From Nitrospirota bacterium (GTDB lineage Bacteria > Nitrospirota > UBA9217), in contig JAOUEV010000027.1 of NCBI GenBank assembly GCA_029858565.1, forward strand, positions 1-45,892: DNA of 45,892 nt, written 5' to 3'. Below are positions 18,835 through 28,118 of the stretch, one piece after another. A program made the position numbers and the translations under genes. Below the pieces are notes generated by a model that saw only the letters and a list, made by a program, of their open reading frames with translations, did no database searches and was not told the origin of the DNA. Within the stretch, counting starts at the first letter, position 1, and every line of letters begins with the position of its first letter.

Positions 18835-18934
18835 ACCACAGCAATACGGAGGTCACAGGGGAAGGCTGTATGCGAGCGGGTACTAATACTCGCCGTGATT
18901 TACGGATAATCCCGTGTCTCCGTGCCTCAGTGGT
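18835..18934. repeat. Paired inverted dispersed repeat between ilvC and psd
   Basis: The left arm ACCACAGCAATACGGAGG TCACAGGG (18835-18860) matches, with a few mismatches, the reverse complement of the right arm CCCGTGTCTCCGTG CCTCAGTGGT (18911-18934). An inner GCGAG/CTCGC pair is also present. The right arm ends only 19 bases before the psd start, so it may shape the psd leader. Confidence 0.7.
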
Positions 18935-18952
18935 GAAAAGGATTTTGACCTT

Positions 18953-19597
18953 ATGATGAAAAACTATGGAATACCGGTGGCAGCCGAGGGCTGGCCGTTC
19001 ATTATCCCTCTGGCGGTAGTGACGGGCCTTCTTTTCGCATTCGGTTGGAAGAATACCGGTTCTGTCGCGCTGGTGCTGACCCTCTTTGTCCTGTTCTTCT
19101 TTCGCGATCCCGAGCGGACCGTGCCGCAGGGGCAGGGGGTGGTGGTCTCGCCTGCTGACGGAAGGGTCATCGTGGTCAAGGATATCTTTGAGCCCGATTA
19201 CCTCAAGCAGGACGTAAAGCAGATCAGCATATTTCTGTCGGTGTTCAATGTCCACGTGAACCGCTCACCCATCGCGGGAACCGTGGAATCGGTCAAGTAC
19301 AACCCAGGCAAGTTCCATGTCGCATCCGTGGACAAAGCCTCGCTGGACAATGAACAGACCGGAATGGTGATATCGAACGGCAAACAGAAGGTCCTGGTTA
19401 AGCAGATCGCGGGATTGATCGCTCGCAGGATCGTATGCTACGCGAAGCCCGGCGACCAAGTCAGGCTTGGCGAACGCTACGGTCTGATCAGGTTCGGTTC
19501 CCGTGTGGATATTTTCCTTCCCAAGGATGCCGAACTGAAGGTAAAGGTCGGCGACCGGGTTAAAGGCAGCAGGGACGTCATCGGGGTCCTGAAATGA
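18953..19597 (+). CDS. psd: Phosphatidylserine decarboxylase, short type
   Basis: Psd converts phosphatidylserine to phosphatidylethanolamine with a self-made pyruvoyl group. This is the short, archaeal-like class (214 residues). Two hydrophobic segments lie at about residues 15-31 and 36-50. SPADGRVIVV and SVFNVHVNRSPIAG follow. The self-cleavage site is Gly182-Ser183 in LIRFGSRVDIFLP. Residue Ser183 would become the pyruvoyl group of the alpha chain. The start at 18953 has AAAAGGA ten bases upstream; an ATG three bases later is equivalent. Its stop overlaps the pssA start (ATGA). Confidence 0.95.
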   Translation: MMKNYGIPVAAEGWPFIIPLAVVTGLLFAFGWKNTGSVALVLTLFVLFFFRDPERTVPQGQGVVVSPADGRVIVVKDIFEPDYLKQDVKQISIFLSVFNVHVNRSPIAGTVESVKYNPGKFHVASVDKASLDNEQTGMVISNGKQKVLVKQIAGLIARRIVCYAKPGDQVRLGERYGLIRFGSRVDIFLPKDAELKVKVGDRVKGSRDVIGVLK

Positions 19598-20340
19598 GAA
19601 AAGGGATATACCTTCTCCCGAACATCATTACCCTGTCGAGCATGTTCTCGGGCTTCTACTCGATCATAGCTTCATTCAACTCGGACTATGAACGCGCGGC
19701 CTGGGCCATCATGATCGCCTCGATATTCGATGTTCTTGACGGATGGGTGGCACGTCTGACCCATACCACGTCGAGGTTCGGGATCGAGATCGATTCGCTG
19801 TCCGATGCCATATCGTTCGGCGTCGCTCCGGGCGTTCTGGTCTACAGCTGGACGCTCCAGTCCTTCGGAAAGATCGGATGGCTCGCGTCGTTCTTCATGG
19901 TCGCATGCGCAGCACTCCGGCTTGCCCGGTTCAACGTGCAAATGGGCAGCGCCGAGAAAAAGCACTTTACCGGGCTTCCTTCTCCTGCCGCAGCTCTCAT
20001 GATCGCGTCCACCGTGCTGGCCTACCAGGAGGTCATTGATTTTTTGCGCCAGATGAAATTCGATTCGCTCGCAGACATGCTCAGCCTTGACTACTGGGTA
20101 CTGGCGCTCACCTTCATGGTCGCAGGTCTGATGGTCAGCAATATCACCTATCACAGTCTCAAAGAAGCCAATCTCAAGGAACGGCGTCCATTCGGCCTGC
20201 TTGTGGTGATCGTTGCCATCCTTGCCGTGGTGGCCTATCATCCGGCTTTGACGCTCTTTCTCGTGTCCCTTGTGTATGTGGGCATCGGCATCGGCGAGGC
20301 CCTGTATAAGCTGGTAAAACGGCCCCAGCCCGCTGTATAG
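19594..20340 (+). CDS. pssA: CDP-diacylglycerol-serine O-phosphatidyltransferase
   Basis: PssA makes phosphatidylserine from CDP-diacylglycerol and serine at the inner membrane. The 248-residue protein has several membrane helices. The CDP-alcohol phosphotransferase signature is DVLDGWVARLTHT, then FGIEIDSLSD, in which the paired Asp residues bind the metal and substrate. It is translationally coupled to psd by an ATGA overlap, so the two successive steps of phosphatidylethanolamine synthesis are made together. This psd-pssA pair between ilvC and leuA matches the arrangement I recall from Geobacter-like genomes. Confidence 0.96.
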   Translation: MRKGIYLLPNIITLSSMFSGFYSIIASFNSDYERAAWAIMIASIFDVLDGWVARLTHTTSRFGIEIDSLSDAISFGVAPGVLVYSWTLQSFGKIGWLASFFMVACAALRLARFNVQMGSAEKKHFTGLPSPAAALMIASTVLAYQEVIDFLRQMKFDSLADMLSLDYWVLALTFMVAGLMVSNITYHSLKEANLKERRPFGLLVVIVAILAVVAYHPALTLFLVSLVYVGIGIGEALYKLVKRPQPAV

Positions 20341-20411
20341 GCAGGACCGAGCTCCGACGCGGCATCATCGACAACCGCTCCACCAATCCGTTCTTTCCCG
20401 CGGGGTTTACA

Positions 20412-21935
20412 ATGAGCAGGATCATCAGAATTTTCGACACTACGCTTCGTGACGGCGAACAGTCGCCGGGTGCGAGCATGAACGTTGACGAGAAGCTCGC
20501 ACTGGCGAAGCAGCTTGCGCGGCTCGGGGTGGATATCATCGAGGCGGGTTTCGCGATCTCCTCGCCGGGGGATTTCGAGTCCATCAGGCGCATCGGCGGC
20601 GAAGTGGAAGGACCGGTGATCTGCAGTCTCGCCCGGGCAAAGGAAGCGGACATCAAACGCGCCTGGGAGGCGCTGAAGGACATCCCGCGCAAGCGTCTGC
20701 ACACCTTCCATTCCACCAGCGAGATTCATCTCAAACATCAGTTCCGAATTGACCAGGCCGAGGCGCTGAAACGCTCGGTCGAGATGGTAAAACTTGCGAA
20801 GAGCCTCATCGATGACGTGGAGTTCTCGGCAATGGACGCGACACGAACGGACGCGGCTTACCTCGCTGAAGTGCTTGAGGCGGTCATTGATGCAGGAGCG
20901 GGGACGGTGAACATCCCTGATACCGTCGGCTACACGACCCCCGAGGAGTTCGGCAGGTTCATCAAAACAGTGAAGGACAGGGTCAAGAACATAGACAAGG
21001 CGGTCATCTCGGTGCACTGCCACAACGACCTGGGCATGGCGGTAGCGAATTCGCTGGCAGCGGTCCTGAACGGCGCCGGCCAGGTGGAGTGCACGATCAA
21101 CGGCATCGGCGAACGGGCGGGAAACTGTTCCATGGAAGAGGTCGTGATGGCGCTCAAGACGCGCAAGGACTTCTATGGCGCTGACACGAATATCGCGACC
21201 GAGGAGATCATGCGCTCAAGCCGCCTGGTCACCAAGATCACGGGAATCCCGGTCCAGCCGAACAAGGCGATCGTCGGTGCGAACGCCTTTGCGCATGAAT
21301 CGGGAATTCACCAGGACGGGCTTTTGAAGGAACGCTCCACCTACGAGATCATGCGGCCCGAGACCGTGGGCCTCGTCAAGACGCACCTGGTGCTTGGCAA
21401 ACATTCCGGCCGCCACGCATTCCGCACGCGGCTCAAGGACCTTGGGTATGAGATGTCCGAGGATGACCTGAACAAGGCGTTCGAGCGTTTCAAGCACCTG
21501 GCTGACCAGAAGAAAGAGGTCTTCGACGAGGACCTCGAAGCGATCGTGTCGGACGAGATGCAGCAGATCGCCGAGATCTACGCGCTCAGGAGCCTCAAGG
21601 CCGAGAGCGGGACCGGCATCACGCCAACTGCTGTCGTCGAGATGGATGTGAACGGCAAGATCGTGAAACAAACAGGCTCCGGCGACGGTCCGGTGGATGC
21701 GGTCTATCGCACGATCTCAGAGATCACGGGGACCAAGAGCAGGCTGGAAGCATATCTTGTCAAGGGTATCACGGGCGGCACCGATGCCCTGGGAGAGGTG
21801 ACTGTCAAGGTCGAGGAAGAAGGCAAGAAAGTGGCGGGTCACGGAGCGGACACGGACATCATTGTGGCAAGCGCCAAGGCATATGTGAACGCCCTGAATA
21901 AGTTGGAGTACTGGAAAAAGGGGAGAGCAAAATAA
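20412..21935 (+). CDS. leuA: 2-Isopropylmalate synthase
   Basis: LeuA condenses acetyl-CoA with 2-ketoisovalerate, the first committed step to leucine. The 507 residues comprise a DRE-TIM barrel ([13 protein letters not shown]) with the metal-binding HxH in [27 protein letters not shown] follows. A C-terminal regulatory dimer domain (about residues 370-505) is expected to bind leucine. Overall length and the C-terminal domain favour leuA over citramalate synthase. No strong ribosome binding site was seen, and the gene lies 71 bases after pssA. Confidence 0.96.
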   Translation: MSRIIRIFDTTLRDGEQSPGASMNVDEKLALAKQLARLGVDIIEAGFAISSPGDFESIRRIGGEVEGPVICSLARAKEADIKRAWEALKDIPRKRLHTFHSTSEIHLKHQFRIDQAEALKRSVEMVKLAKSLIDDVEFSAMDATRTDAAYLAEVLEAVIDAGAGTVNIPDTVGYTTPEEFGRFIKTVKDRVKNIDKAVISVHCHNDLGMAVANSLAAVLNGAGQVECTINGIGERAGNCSMEEVVMALKTRKDFYGADTNIATEEIMRSSRLVTKITGIPVQPNKAIVGANAFAHESGIHQDGLLKERSTYEIMRPETVGLVKTHLVLGKHSGRHAFRTRLKDLGYEMSEDDLNKAFERFKHLADQKKEVFDEDLEAIVSDEMQQIAEIYALRSLKAESGTGITPTAVVEMDVNGKIVKQTGSGDGPVDAVYRTISEITGTKSRLEAYLVKGITGGTDALGEVTVKVEEEGKKVAGHGADTDIIVASAKAYVNALNKLEYWKKGRAK

Positions 21936-22032
21936 CAACAGAGAATGTGGAAGCCGCTATGCTGTATTTCCGAACGCAACTCCCTCTTAATATCTGTACA
22001 ATCCGGCTGTATTCCCGCTCCTCTTAGCAGGC

Positions 22033-22311
22033 TCAAGCATCTACATAGCACAGATCGTTATCACCGAATCCACAATCATCAGGAAGAACAGTTTGTTCGC
22101 CATGTCCCTTCACTGCTTCCTTTATCGACTGGAACGCTCCTGGAGCGGCATGAACGACTTCGAATTCCCTGGTCTCGATCCACGCGACATCATCCATCTC
22201 GTCCCTGAAAGCTCTCACTTCATAGGCTTCGGTCAAGGTCTCTCGCATGACGGAGGCTTTCTTTGATGCAGTTTTCCTTTTGGCTTTTTTTGCGGTTTTT
22301 ACCGGTGTCAT
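22033..22311 (-). CDS. Small hypothetical protein inside the leu cluster
   Basis: A 92-residue protein on the reverse strand that I do not recognise. Its first 20 residues are very basic (KTAKKAKRKTASKKAS); the rest is acidic, ending in DDCGFGDNDLCYVDA. Support for a real gene is its excellent expression signals. AAAGGTGGTGA (22318-22328 on the other strand) is a near-perfect Shine-Dalgarno sequence 6 bases before the ATG. An extended -10 box lies 25 bases before the start. The basic head suggests binding to nucleic acid or to a partner, which is only an inference. It splits leuA from leuC. Confidence 0.62.
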   Translation of the reverse strand: MTPVKTAKKAKRKTASKKASVMRETLTEAYEVRAFRDEMDDVAWIETREFEVVHAAPGAFQSIKEAVKGHGEQTVLPDDCGFGDNDLCYVDA

Positions 22312-22336
22312 AGAGGATCACCACCTTTCTGACTCA

Positions 22337-22345
22337 ATTATAACA
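22337..22345 (-). promoter_or_regulatory. Extended -10 promoter for the small reverse-strand gene
   Basis: On the reverse strand TGT directly precedes a perfect TATAAT, forming an extended -10 element. No good -35 hexamer was found. Transcription would start near 22330 with a leader of about 20 bases holding the strong ribosome binding site. Confidence 0.5.
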
Positions 22346-22526
22346 CCTTGTCATGAGGTGCTGCTGATTGCCGGCATACCCCCTGCAATGTTATCCAACA
22401 TTTTCGGCAAGTTAGCATACTCCCGAATACGACTTATGTTCTAGATGCGCTCGCTTGACCCGCGGCAAACTGCTGCTGCGAAACAGCCGTGGAGCGGTTT
22501 TCCTTGAAAAAACAGAGAAAAAACTA

Positions 22527-22555
22527 TTGCAAGGGAAATTCAGATATTGTATATT
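22527..22555 (+). promoter_or_regulatory. Sigma70 promoter giving a nearly leaderless leuC mRNA
   Basis: TTGCAA (22527-22532) and TATATT (22550-22555) are 17 bases apart. Only 8 bases separate the -10 box from the ATG at 22564. The predicted leader is 0-2 bases, and no Shine-Dalgarno sequence is present. This rules out a leucine leader-peptide attenuator for leuCDB. Confidence 0.58.
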
Positions 22556-22563
22556 TGCAAACT

Positions 22564-23826
22564 ATGCCGATGACAATCACTGAAAAGATATTGGCCGCAC
22601 ACTGCGGCAAGAAAGAGGTCGCTCCGGGCGAACTCATCAACGCAAAGCTGGACCTGGTGCTGGCTAACGACATCACTGCGCCAATCGCGATCAAGGAATA
22701 CCGGGCCACTGGTGCGAAGAAGGTCTTCAATAACGAGCGTATCGCGCTGATACCGGACCATTTCGCGCCGAACAAGGACATCGCGTCAGCGGAACAGTGC
22801 AACATGCTCCGTCAATTCTCGCGCGAGAACGATCTGTCCCTTTACTTTGAGGTAGGCCGCATGGGCGTCGAGCACGCACTGCTGCCCGAACAGGGTCTCG
22901 TGGTCCCCGGCGATGTTGTTATCGGGGCCGACAGCCACACCTGCACGTATGGCGGTCTCGGAGCGTTCTCTACCGGCGTAGGCAGCACGGACGTTGCTGC
23001 TGCCATGATCACGGGCGAGGCATGGTTCAAGGTCCCCGAGACAATGAAGTTCGTTTACAAGGGGAAGGCCGGCAAGTGGATAGGCGGCAAGGACATTATC
23101 CTGCGCACGATCGGAGATATCGGCGTGGATGGAGCCTTGTATCGCGCCATGGAGTTCACCGGCGAAGCGATCAAGAAACTTTCCATGGCCGGACGTCTCA
23201 CCATCTGCAATATGGCGATCGAAGCGGGCGGCAAGAACGGCATTATCGAGCCCGATGAGATAACCGAGAAGTACGTTGCCAAACGCGCCCGCAGAAAATA
23301 TAAGTTCTACAAGAGCGATAAAAAGGCAAATTATGTCGAGGTGCGGGAATATGACCTTACGGGCATGGAGCCCCAGGTCGCCTGTCCTCATCTTCCCGAG
23401 AACGTAAAGCCGGTATCCGCGCTCGGTTCCATCAACGTGGACCAGTCTGTTATCGGGTCTTGTACCAACGGCAGGATCGAGGACATCCGGGAAGCAGCCA
23501 AGGTGATCAAGGGCCACAAGGTCCATCCCTATGTGCGCATGATCGTGATCCCGGCAACCCAGGCCGTTTACAAGCAGTCCATCAAGGAAGGGCTCGTGGA
23601 CATCTTCATCGATGCGGGCGCAGCATTCAGCACGCCGACCTGCGGTCCCTGCCTTGGCGGGCATATGGGTATCCTGGCGGCAGGCGAGAAGGCCATCACG
23701 ACCACGAACCGCAATTTCGTCGGCCGTATGGGAAGTCCCAAGAGTGAAGTGTACTTGTCCAACCCTGCCATAGCCGCAGCATCGGCGATACTCGGAAGGA
23801 TCGGCACGCCGGAAGAGCTGAAATAA
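22564..23826 (+). CDS. leuC: 3-Isopropylmalate dehydratase large subunit
   Basis: The large subunit of isopropylmalate isomerase carries the [4Fe-4S] cluster that moves the hydroxyl group of isopropylmalate. The 420 residues match the shorter, archaeal-like LeuC class. Cluster-binding motifs VIGSCTNGR and [14 protein letters not shown] are present, as is [19 protein letters not shown]. The start is ATG 22564 ([19 protein letters not shown]) or ATG 22570. Upstream in-frame starts are unlikely because they lie at or above the promoter. leuD follows after an inverted repeat. Confidence 0.97.
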   Translation: MPMTITEKILAAHCGKKEVAPGELINAKLDLVLANDITAPIAIKEYRATGAKKVFNNERIALIPDHFAPNKDIASAEQCNMLRQFSRENDLSLYFEVGRMGVEHALLPEQGLVVPGDVVIGADSHTCTYGGLGAFSTGVGSTDVAAAMITGEAWFKVPETMKFVYKGKAGKWIGGKDIILRTIGDIGVDGALYRAMEFTGEAIKKLSMAGRLTICNMAIEAGGKNGIIEPDEITEKYVAKRARRKYKFYKSDKKANYVEVREYDLTGMEPQVACPHLPENVKPVSALGSINVDQSVIGSCTNGRIEDIREAAKVIKGHKVHPYVRMIVIPATQAVYKQSIKEGLVDIFIDAGAAFSTPTCGPCLGGHMGILAAGEKAITTTNRNFVGRMGSPKSEVYLSNPAIAAASAILGRIGTPEELK

Positions 23827-23832
23827 ACTATT

Positions 23833-23887
23833 GCCACGGAGACAGAGAAGTCGATCTAATCCGTGTAGATACTCGTTCATCCGTGGC
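23833..23887. repeat. Paired inverted dispersed repeat between leuC and leuD
   Basis: GCCACGGA (23833-23840) and TCCGTGGC (23880-23887) are perfect 8-base inverted arms. The inner parts continue as a less perfect match typical of the dispersed CACGGA-type element. The right arm ends 15 bases before the leuD ATG. Confidence 0.65.
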
Positions 23888-23902
23888 TAACATGAGGTTT
23901 CA

Positions 23903-24400
23903 ATGAAATTCAAAGGCAAAACATGGAAGTTCGGCGCGGATGTTGATACGGACGCGATCATCCCTGCACGGTATCTGAACACCTCCGATCCCAAGGAACT
24001 GGCAAAACACTGCATGGAAGATTCCACGAATCCGGACTTCATGAAGAAGATGCAGCCCGGCGACATCATCGTGGCTGAAAAGAACTTCGGATGCGGTTCT
24101 TCGCGTGAGCACGCACCGATCTCGATCAAGGCGGCCGGGGTGTCTTGTGTCGTGGCAAAGAGCTTCGCCCGTATCTTCTACCGGAACTGCTTTAATATGG
24201 GTCTTCCGATATTCGAGAGTGTTGAGGCTGTCGAGGGGATCAAGGAAGGCGACCAGATCGAAGTGGATGCAGATGCCGGTGTCATCCGCAATCTGACCTC
24301 GGGCAAGGAATTCAAGGTCGCGGCAGTGCCTCCGTTCATGCAGGAACTGATTGCGGCCGGCGGTCTCATGGCGTACACGAAGAAGAAGGCAGGACTCTGA
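23903..24400 (+). CDS. leuD: 3-Isopropylmalate dehydratase small subunit
   Basis: The small subunit completes the isopropylmalate isomerase active site. The 165 residues show FGADVDTDAIIPARYL and NFGCGSSREHAPISIKAAG, both family signatures, and FARIFYRNCFNMGLP. GAGGT lies close before the ATG. It is co-directional with leuC, with only a dispersed repeat in the 76-base gap. The gap to leuB downstream is unusually long (306 bases). Confidence 0.97.
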   Translation: MKFKGKTWKFGADVDTDAIIPARYLNTSDPKELAKHCMEDSTNPDFMKKMQPGDIIVAEKNFGCGSSREHAPISIKAAGVSCVVAKSFARIFYRNCFNMGLPIFESVEAVEGIKEGDQIEVDADAGVIRNLTSGKEFKVAAVPPFMQELIAAGGLMAYTKKKAGL

Positions 24401-24706
24401 GTTGACGGCTTGTTTCAAGCTGATGAAAGCGCTCCAACCAGGTCGGCAACAGCCGGCTCGTACTTCTCTCTGCGAACCCTGCGTATACTTCAGCCGAAAC
24501 ACCGATCCCACACAGCTAGGTAATCAACATCCGCTTGCTGCCCCTTCGTGCTGCGGCCTCGATTATCTGCCGGGAGACAACGGCTGCAGTGAAATGCGGA
24601 CAAATAACTGTAGCTCGAGAAAAAAGAAGGATTAAGGCATTATCAGGATCTCATCCTGTTGTCCTGCCAAAGGTTGTCTATTTTCCTGAGGGGGTTCAGA
24701 TACTTC
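24401..24706. other. 306-base gap between leuD and leuB without a recognised gene
   Basis: No convincing reading frame, tRNA, terminator or inverted repeat was found. Short open frames on both strands lack ribosome binding sites. The last part holds GAGGGGG (24688-24694), which can serve leuB. The length is at odds with the tight packing elsewhere in the cluster, so it may be a decayed gene or a long leader. Confidence 0.4.
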
Positions 24707-25783
24707 ATGGCCAAAACCTATAAGATAGCGACGATCCCGGGGGACGGAACCGGACCCGAGGTTGTTCTTGAAGCGAAGAAGGTTCTTGCTGCGGCCGCGT
24801 CAAAGGGTGGATTCAAACTTGAGTTCACGGAATTCGATTTTGGTTCCGCGCGGTATCTCAAAACAGGAGAGACGCTTCCCGACAGCGCGATCGGAGAGTT
24901 CAAGAAGTTCGATTCCATGTTCCTGGGGGCCATCGGTCATCCTGATGTGAAACCGGGCATTCTTGAAGCGGGGATACTGCTCAAGATCCGCTTTGCCCTG
25001 GACCAGTACATCAATCTTCGGCCGGTAAAACTCTACCCCAACGTGGAGACGCCGCTCAAGGACAAGGGGCCGGAACATATCGACTTTGTGGTGATCCGCG
25101 AGAATACCGGCGGTATCTACACGGGCCATGGCGGAGCAACACGTGTCGGCACGACCGAAGAGATCGCGACCCAGCTCATGGTCTACGACCGCCGGACCGT
25201 GGATCGCTGCCTTAAGTACGCTTTTGAGCTGAAAAAGAAGCGCAATGCCCAGAATAAGAAGTATGCTGATAAACCGATCACGCTGATACATAAACGGAAC
25301 GTGCTGACCCATTGCGGGGACCTGTGGTATCGTGCTTTCGAGGAAATGGGCGCGAAGCAGTATTCCGATCTCAAACGCGACTACAACCATGTTGATGCCG
25401 CGAACATGTGGTTTGTGAAGAATCCCGAGTGGTTCGATGTGGCAGTGACGGAGAACCTTTTCGGCGACATTATTACTGATCTGGGCGCCATGATCCAGGG
25501 AGGTTTGGGCGTGGCCTCGGGCGGGAATATCAACCCTGAGGGGGTTTCCATGTTCGAACCCATGGGCGGCAGCGCGCCTAAGTATGCAGGCCAGAACGTG
25601 ATCAATCCCATGGCAGCCATCGGTGCGGCAATGATGATGCTCGATTCGCTCGGAGAGTCGAAATCTGCGGCTGCGATCGAGACTGCAATGATCGCGACCA
25701 TGAAGAAAATGAAGAGTCAGGCAGCAGGCAAGATGGGCATGTCGACCACGGAAGTGGGAGACCTGGTCGCGAATTCACTGTAA
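24707..25783 (+). CDS. leuB: 3-Isopropylmalate dehydrogenase
   Basis: LeuB oxidatively decarboxylates 3-isopropylmalate with NAD+. The 358 residues begin with the nucleotide-fold signature [13 protein letters not shown]. They contain [13 protein letters not shown] and the substrate-site [19 protein letters not shown]. The isocitrate/isopropylmalate dehydrogenase family is broad, but the leu context makes leuB the natural name. The ATG at 24707 follows GAGGGGG by 12 bases. An in-frame upstream start at 24659 lacks support. Confidence 0.94.
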   Translation: MAKTYKIATIPGDGTGPEVVLEAKKVLAAAASKGGFKLEFTEFDFGSARYLKTGETLPDSAIGEFKKFDSMFLGAIGHPDVKPGILEAGILLKIRFALDQYINLRPVKLYPNVETPLKDKGPEHIDFVVIRENTGGIYTGHGGATRVGTTEEIATQLMVYDRRTVDRCLKYAFELKKKRNAQNKKYADKPITLIHKRNVLTHCGDLWYRAFEEMGAKQYSDLKRDYNHVDAANMWFVKNPEWFDVAVTENLFGDIITDLGAMIQGGLGVASGGNINPEGVSMFEPMGGSAPKYAGQNVINPMAAIGAAMMMLDSLGESKSAAAIETAMIATMKKMKSQAAGKMGMSTTEVGDLVANSL

Positions 25784-25838
25784 TTATAAAATTCTGAATA
25801 TCGCATTCGGACTACAAAGAACAAGGGGAACAACAGGT

Positions 25839-26951
25839 ATGATGAAAGTTGGCATGATAGGCTGGCGCGGCATGGTAGGCTCGGTGCTCATGGGCCGCAT
25901 GAAGGAAGAAAAGGATTTCGATCACATCGAGCCGGTGTTCTTCACCACCTCGAACGCGGGCGGCAAGGCGCCGAACGTGGGCAAGGGCGATTCCACGCTC
26001 AAGGATGCAAAGAATATTGATGACCTCAGGAAGATGGACGTCATCCTGACCTGCCAGGGCGGGGACTACACGAAGGAGGTCTACCCCAAACTTCGTGAAG
26101 CCGGCTGGAAAGGCTACTGGATCGATGCTGCGTCGGCGCTCCGCATGACCACCGACTCGATCATCATCCTTGACCCCGTGAACATGAACGTGATCAAGGA
26201 CGGCATGGTCAAGGGCGTCAAGAACTACATCGGCGGCAACTGCACGGTGTCCCTCATGCTCATGGCTCTGGGAGGGATCTACGAGAAAGGCCTCGTTGAG
26301 TGGATGAGCGCCATGACCTACCAGGCGGCTTCGGGCGCTGGCGCGAACAACATGCGCGAGCTGATCAAGCAGATGGGTTCGGTCCACGGCCAGGTGAAGG
26401 ATCTTCTGGCCGACCCGGCCTCTGCGATCCTCGATATCGACAAAAAGGTCTCCGACCACATACGTTCCGATGACTATCCCAAGGAGTTCTTTGGTGCGCC
26501 GCTGGCGGGCTCGTTGATCCCTTGGATCGACGTGCAGCTCGAGAGCGGTCAGAGCAAGGAAGAGTGGAAAGGCCAGGCTGAGACGAACAAGATCCTTGGT
26601 CGCGAAAAGAATCCGATCCCGATCGACGGGACCTGTGTGCGCATCGGCGCGATGCGCTGCCACAGCCAGGCGCTGACGATCAAAATGACCAAAGACATCC
26701 CCCTGAACGAGATCACGGACATGATCTCGAAGCACAATAATTGGGTGAAGGTCGTTCCGAACGTGCGGGAGATCACGGTAAAGGAGCTAACGCCCGCTGC
26801 GATCACCGGAACTCTCACGGTGCCAGTCGGCCGGCTCCGGAAGATGAACATGGGGCCGACGTTTCTGAATGCATTTACCTGCGGCGATCAACTGCTCTGG
26901 GGCGCTGCGGAACCGCTCAGGAGAATGCTCAGGATCGTGATCGAGAAGTAG
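25839..26951 (+). CDS. asd: Aspartate-semialdehyde dehydrogenase, E. coli-type
   Basis: ASADH reduces aspartyl phosphate to aspartate semialdehyde, the branch point for lysine, threonine, methionine and isoleucine. The 370 residues align in style with E. coli Asd. They start [18 protein letters not shown] and include [11 protein letters not shown] and the nucleophile Cys135 in [12 protein letters not shown]. The C-terminal SHNxx region and [12 protein letters not shown] are present. CAAGGGG lies upstream of the ATG. A second, divergent ASADH follows directly, so two paralogues sit side by side. Confidence 0.96.
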   Translation: MMKVGMIGWRGMVGSVLMGRMKEEKDFDHIEPVFFTTSNAGGKAPNVGKGDSTLKDAKNIDDLRKMDVILTCQGGDYTKEVYPKLREAGWKGYWIDAASALRMTTDSIIILDPVNMNVIKDGMVKGVKNYIGGNCTVSLMLMALGGIYEKGLVEWMSAMTYQAASGAGANNMRELIKQMGSVHGQVKDLLADPASAILDIDKKVSDHIRSDDYPKEFFGAPLAGSLIPWIDVQLESGQSKEEWKGQAETNKILGREKNPIPIDGTCVRIGAMRCHSQALTIKMTKDIPLNEITDMISKHNNWVKVVPNVREITVKELTPAAITGTLTVPVGRLRKMNMGPTFLNAFTCGDQLLWGAAEPLRRMLRIVIEK

Positions 26952-26970
26952 ACAACGTACGGAATGAACG

Positions 26971-27042
26971 GAGACAGGACCGGCAGGCAAGGACCGATGC
27001 GAGAATGCTCGACATCTGGTTCAAATCCTGCTATCCTGTCTC
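26971..27042. repeat. Inverted repeat in the gap between the two ASADH genes
   Basis: GAGACAGGA (26971-26979) and TCCTGTCTC (27034-27042) are perfect 9-base arms 54 bases apart. The structure could be a leader hairpin or a regulatory site. No T-run follows, so a terminator is unlikely. Confidence 0.5.
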
Positions 27043-27077
27043 TGCTGTTTCCAGCCAAGTTATAACCAGGATTTGAG

Positions 27078-28091
27078 ATGTTTAATAAGAAGAATACCTA
27101 CAGGATAGCCATAGCCGGAGCCACGGGAGCCGTGGGCCGTGAGATGATCGAGATACTGGAAGAGCGCAACTTCCCGGTATCGGAGATCATCCCGCTTGCT
27201 TCGGAGAATTCCGAAGGTGAGCGACTTGAGTTCAAAGGCACGAGCCGGACGGTCAAGCGCCTGACCAGGGACTCTTTTGAAGGCGTGGACATCGCGCTGT
27301 TTTCGGCAGGTGCGGAGCGAAGTCTCGAGTTCGCGCCCGCGGCCGTGAAGGCCGGGGCTGTGGTGATCGACAACTCGAGCGCTTTCCGCATGGACCCGAA
27401 GGTGCCATTGGTTGTCCCGGAAGTCAATGGGCAGGCGATCTCAGGGCATCAGGGGATCATTGCGAATCCCAATTGTTCCACCATCGGCATGGTTATGGCT
27501 TTAAAACCGCTCCATGACGCTGCCACCATACGGCGTATTGTGGTGACAACATTCCAGTCCGTATCAGGGACGGGAAAAAAGGGAATGGACGAACTGGCAA
27601 GCCAGACCGTGGCTCTTCTGAATTTCAAGGACGTGGAAACAAAGGTCTATCCGAATCAGATCGCTTTCAATTGTTTGCCGCATATCGACGCCTTCCTGGA
27701 GAACGGCTATACCAAAGAAGAGATGAAGATGGTGAACGAGACGCGGAAGATCCTGGGCGTTGCGACATTGGCGGTCAGTGCCACTGCTGTGCGGGTGCCT
27801 GTGTTCCGCGGTCATGCCGAGTCGATCAACGTCGAGACCGAAAAGCCCTTGTCTCCCAACGATGCACGGGCTGCCCTTTCCCGCATGCCGGGCGTCCTTG
27901 TATACGATGATCCCGGCCGGAACATCTATCCGCTGCAGATCGATGTTACGGGCAAGGATGAGGTCTACGTAGGCAGGATACGAGTGGACGAAACAGTGCC
28001 GAACGGTCTTAATCTATGGGTGGTGTCGGACAATCTCAGAAAAGGCGCTGCCCTGAACGCAGTGCAGATCGCTGAGCTCTTGATAAAATAG
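27078..28091 (+). CDS. asd: Aspartate-semialdehyde dehydrogenase, second (Gram-positive/USG-type)
   Basis: A second ASADH-family protein of 337 residues, distant from its neighbour. It has the NADP-binding AIAGATGAVGREM, LFSAGAERS and VIDNSSAFRMD. The nucleophile Cys133 lies in ANPNCSTIGM, and FQSVSGTGKKGM follows. All catalytic elements look intact, so it should be active. In several lineages this type is the only ASADH, whereas in E. coli-like bacteria a related protein (UsgA-type) has lost key residues. AGGA lies shortly before the ATG. Confidence 0.94.
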   Translation: MFNKKNTYRIAIAGATGAVGREMIEILEERNFPVSEIIPLASENSEGERLEFKGTSRTVKRLTRDSFEGVDIALFSAGAERSLEFAPAAVKAGAVVIDNSSAFRMDPKVPLVVPEVNGQAISGHQGIIANPNCSTIGMVMALKPLHDAATIRRIVVTTFQSVSGTGKKGMDELASQTVALLNFKDVETKVYPNQIAFNCLPHIDAFLENGYTKEEMKMVNETRKILGVATLAVSATAVRVPVFRGHAESINVETEKPLSPNDARAALSRMPGVLVYDDPGRNIYPLQIDVTGKDEVYVGRIRVDETVPNGLNLWVVSDNLRKGAALNAVQIAELLIK

Positions 28092-28118
28092 ATCGTTCTT
28101 ATTCGGGAACAGTGGCCA

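Noticed and set aside
21945-22208. Forward 87-codon frame after leuA
   Set aside because: It has no ribosome binding site, its composition is irregular and it overlaps the better supported reverse-strand gene.
22489-22563. Longer leuC start
   Set aside because: The added residues are not family-like, and the codons lie on or above the predicted promoter.
27010-27035. tRNA-like T-loop sequence GGTTCAAATCC
   Set aside because: The flanking bases do not pair as a T-stem, and no acceptor or anticodon stem can be formed around it.
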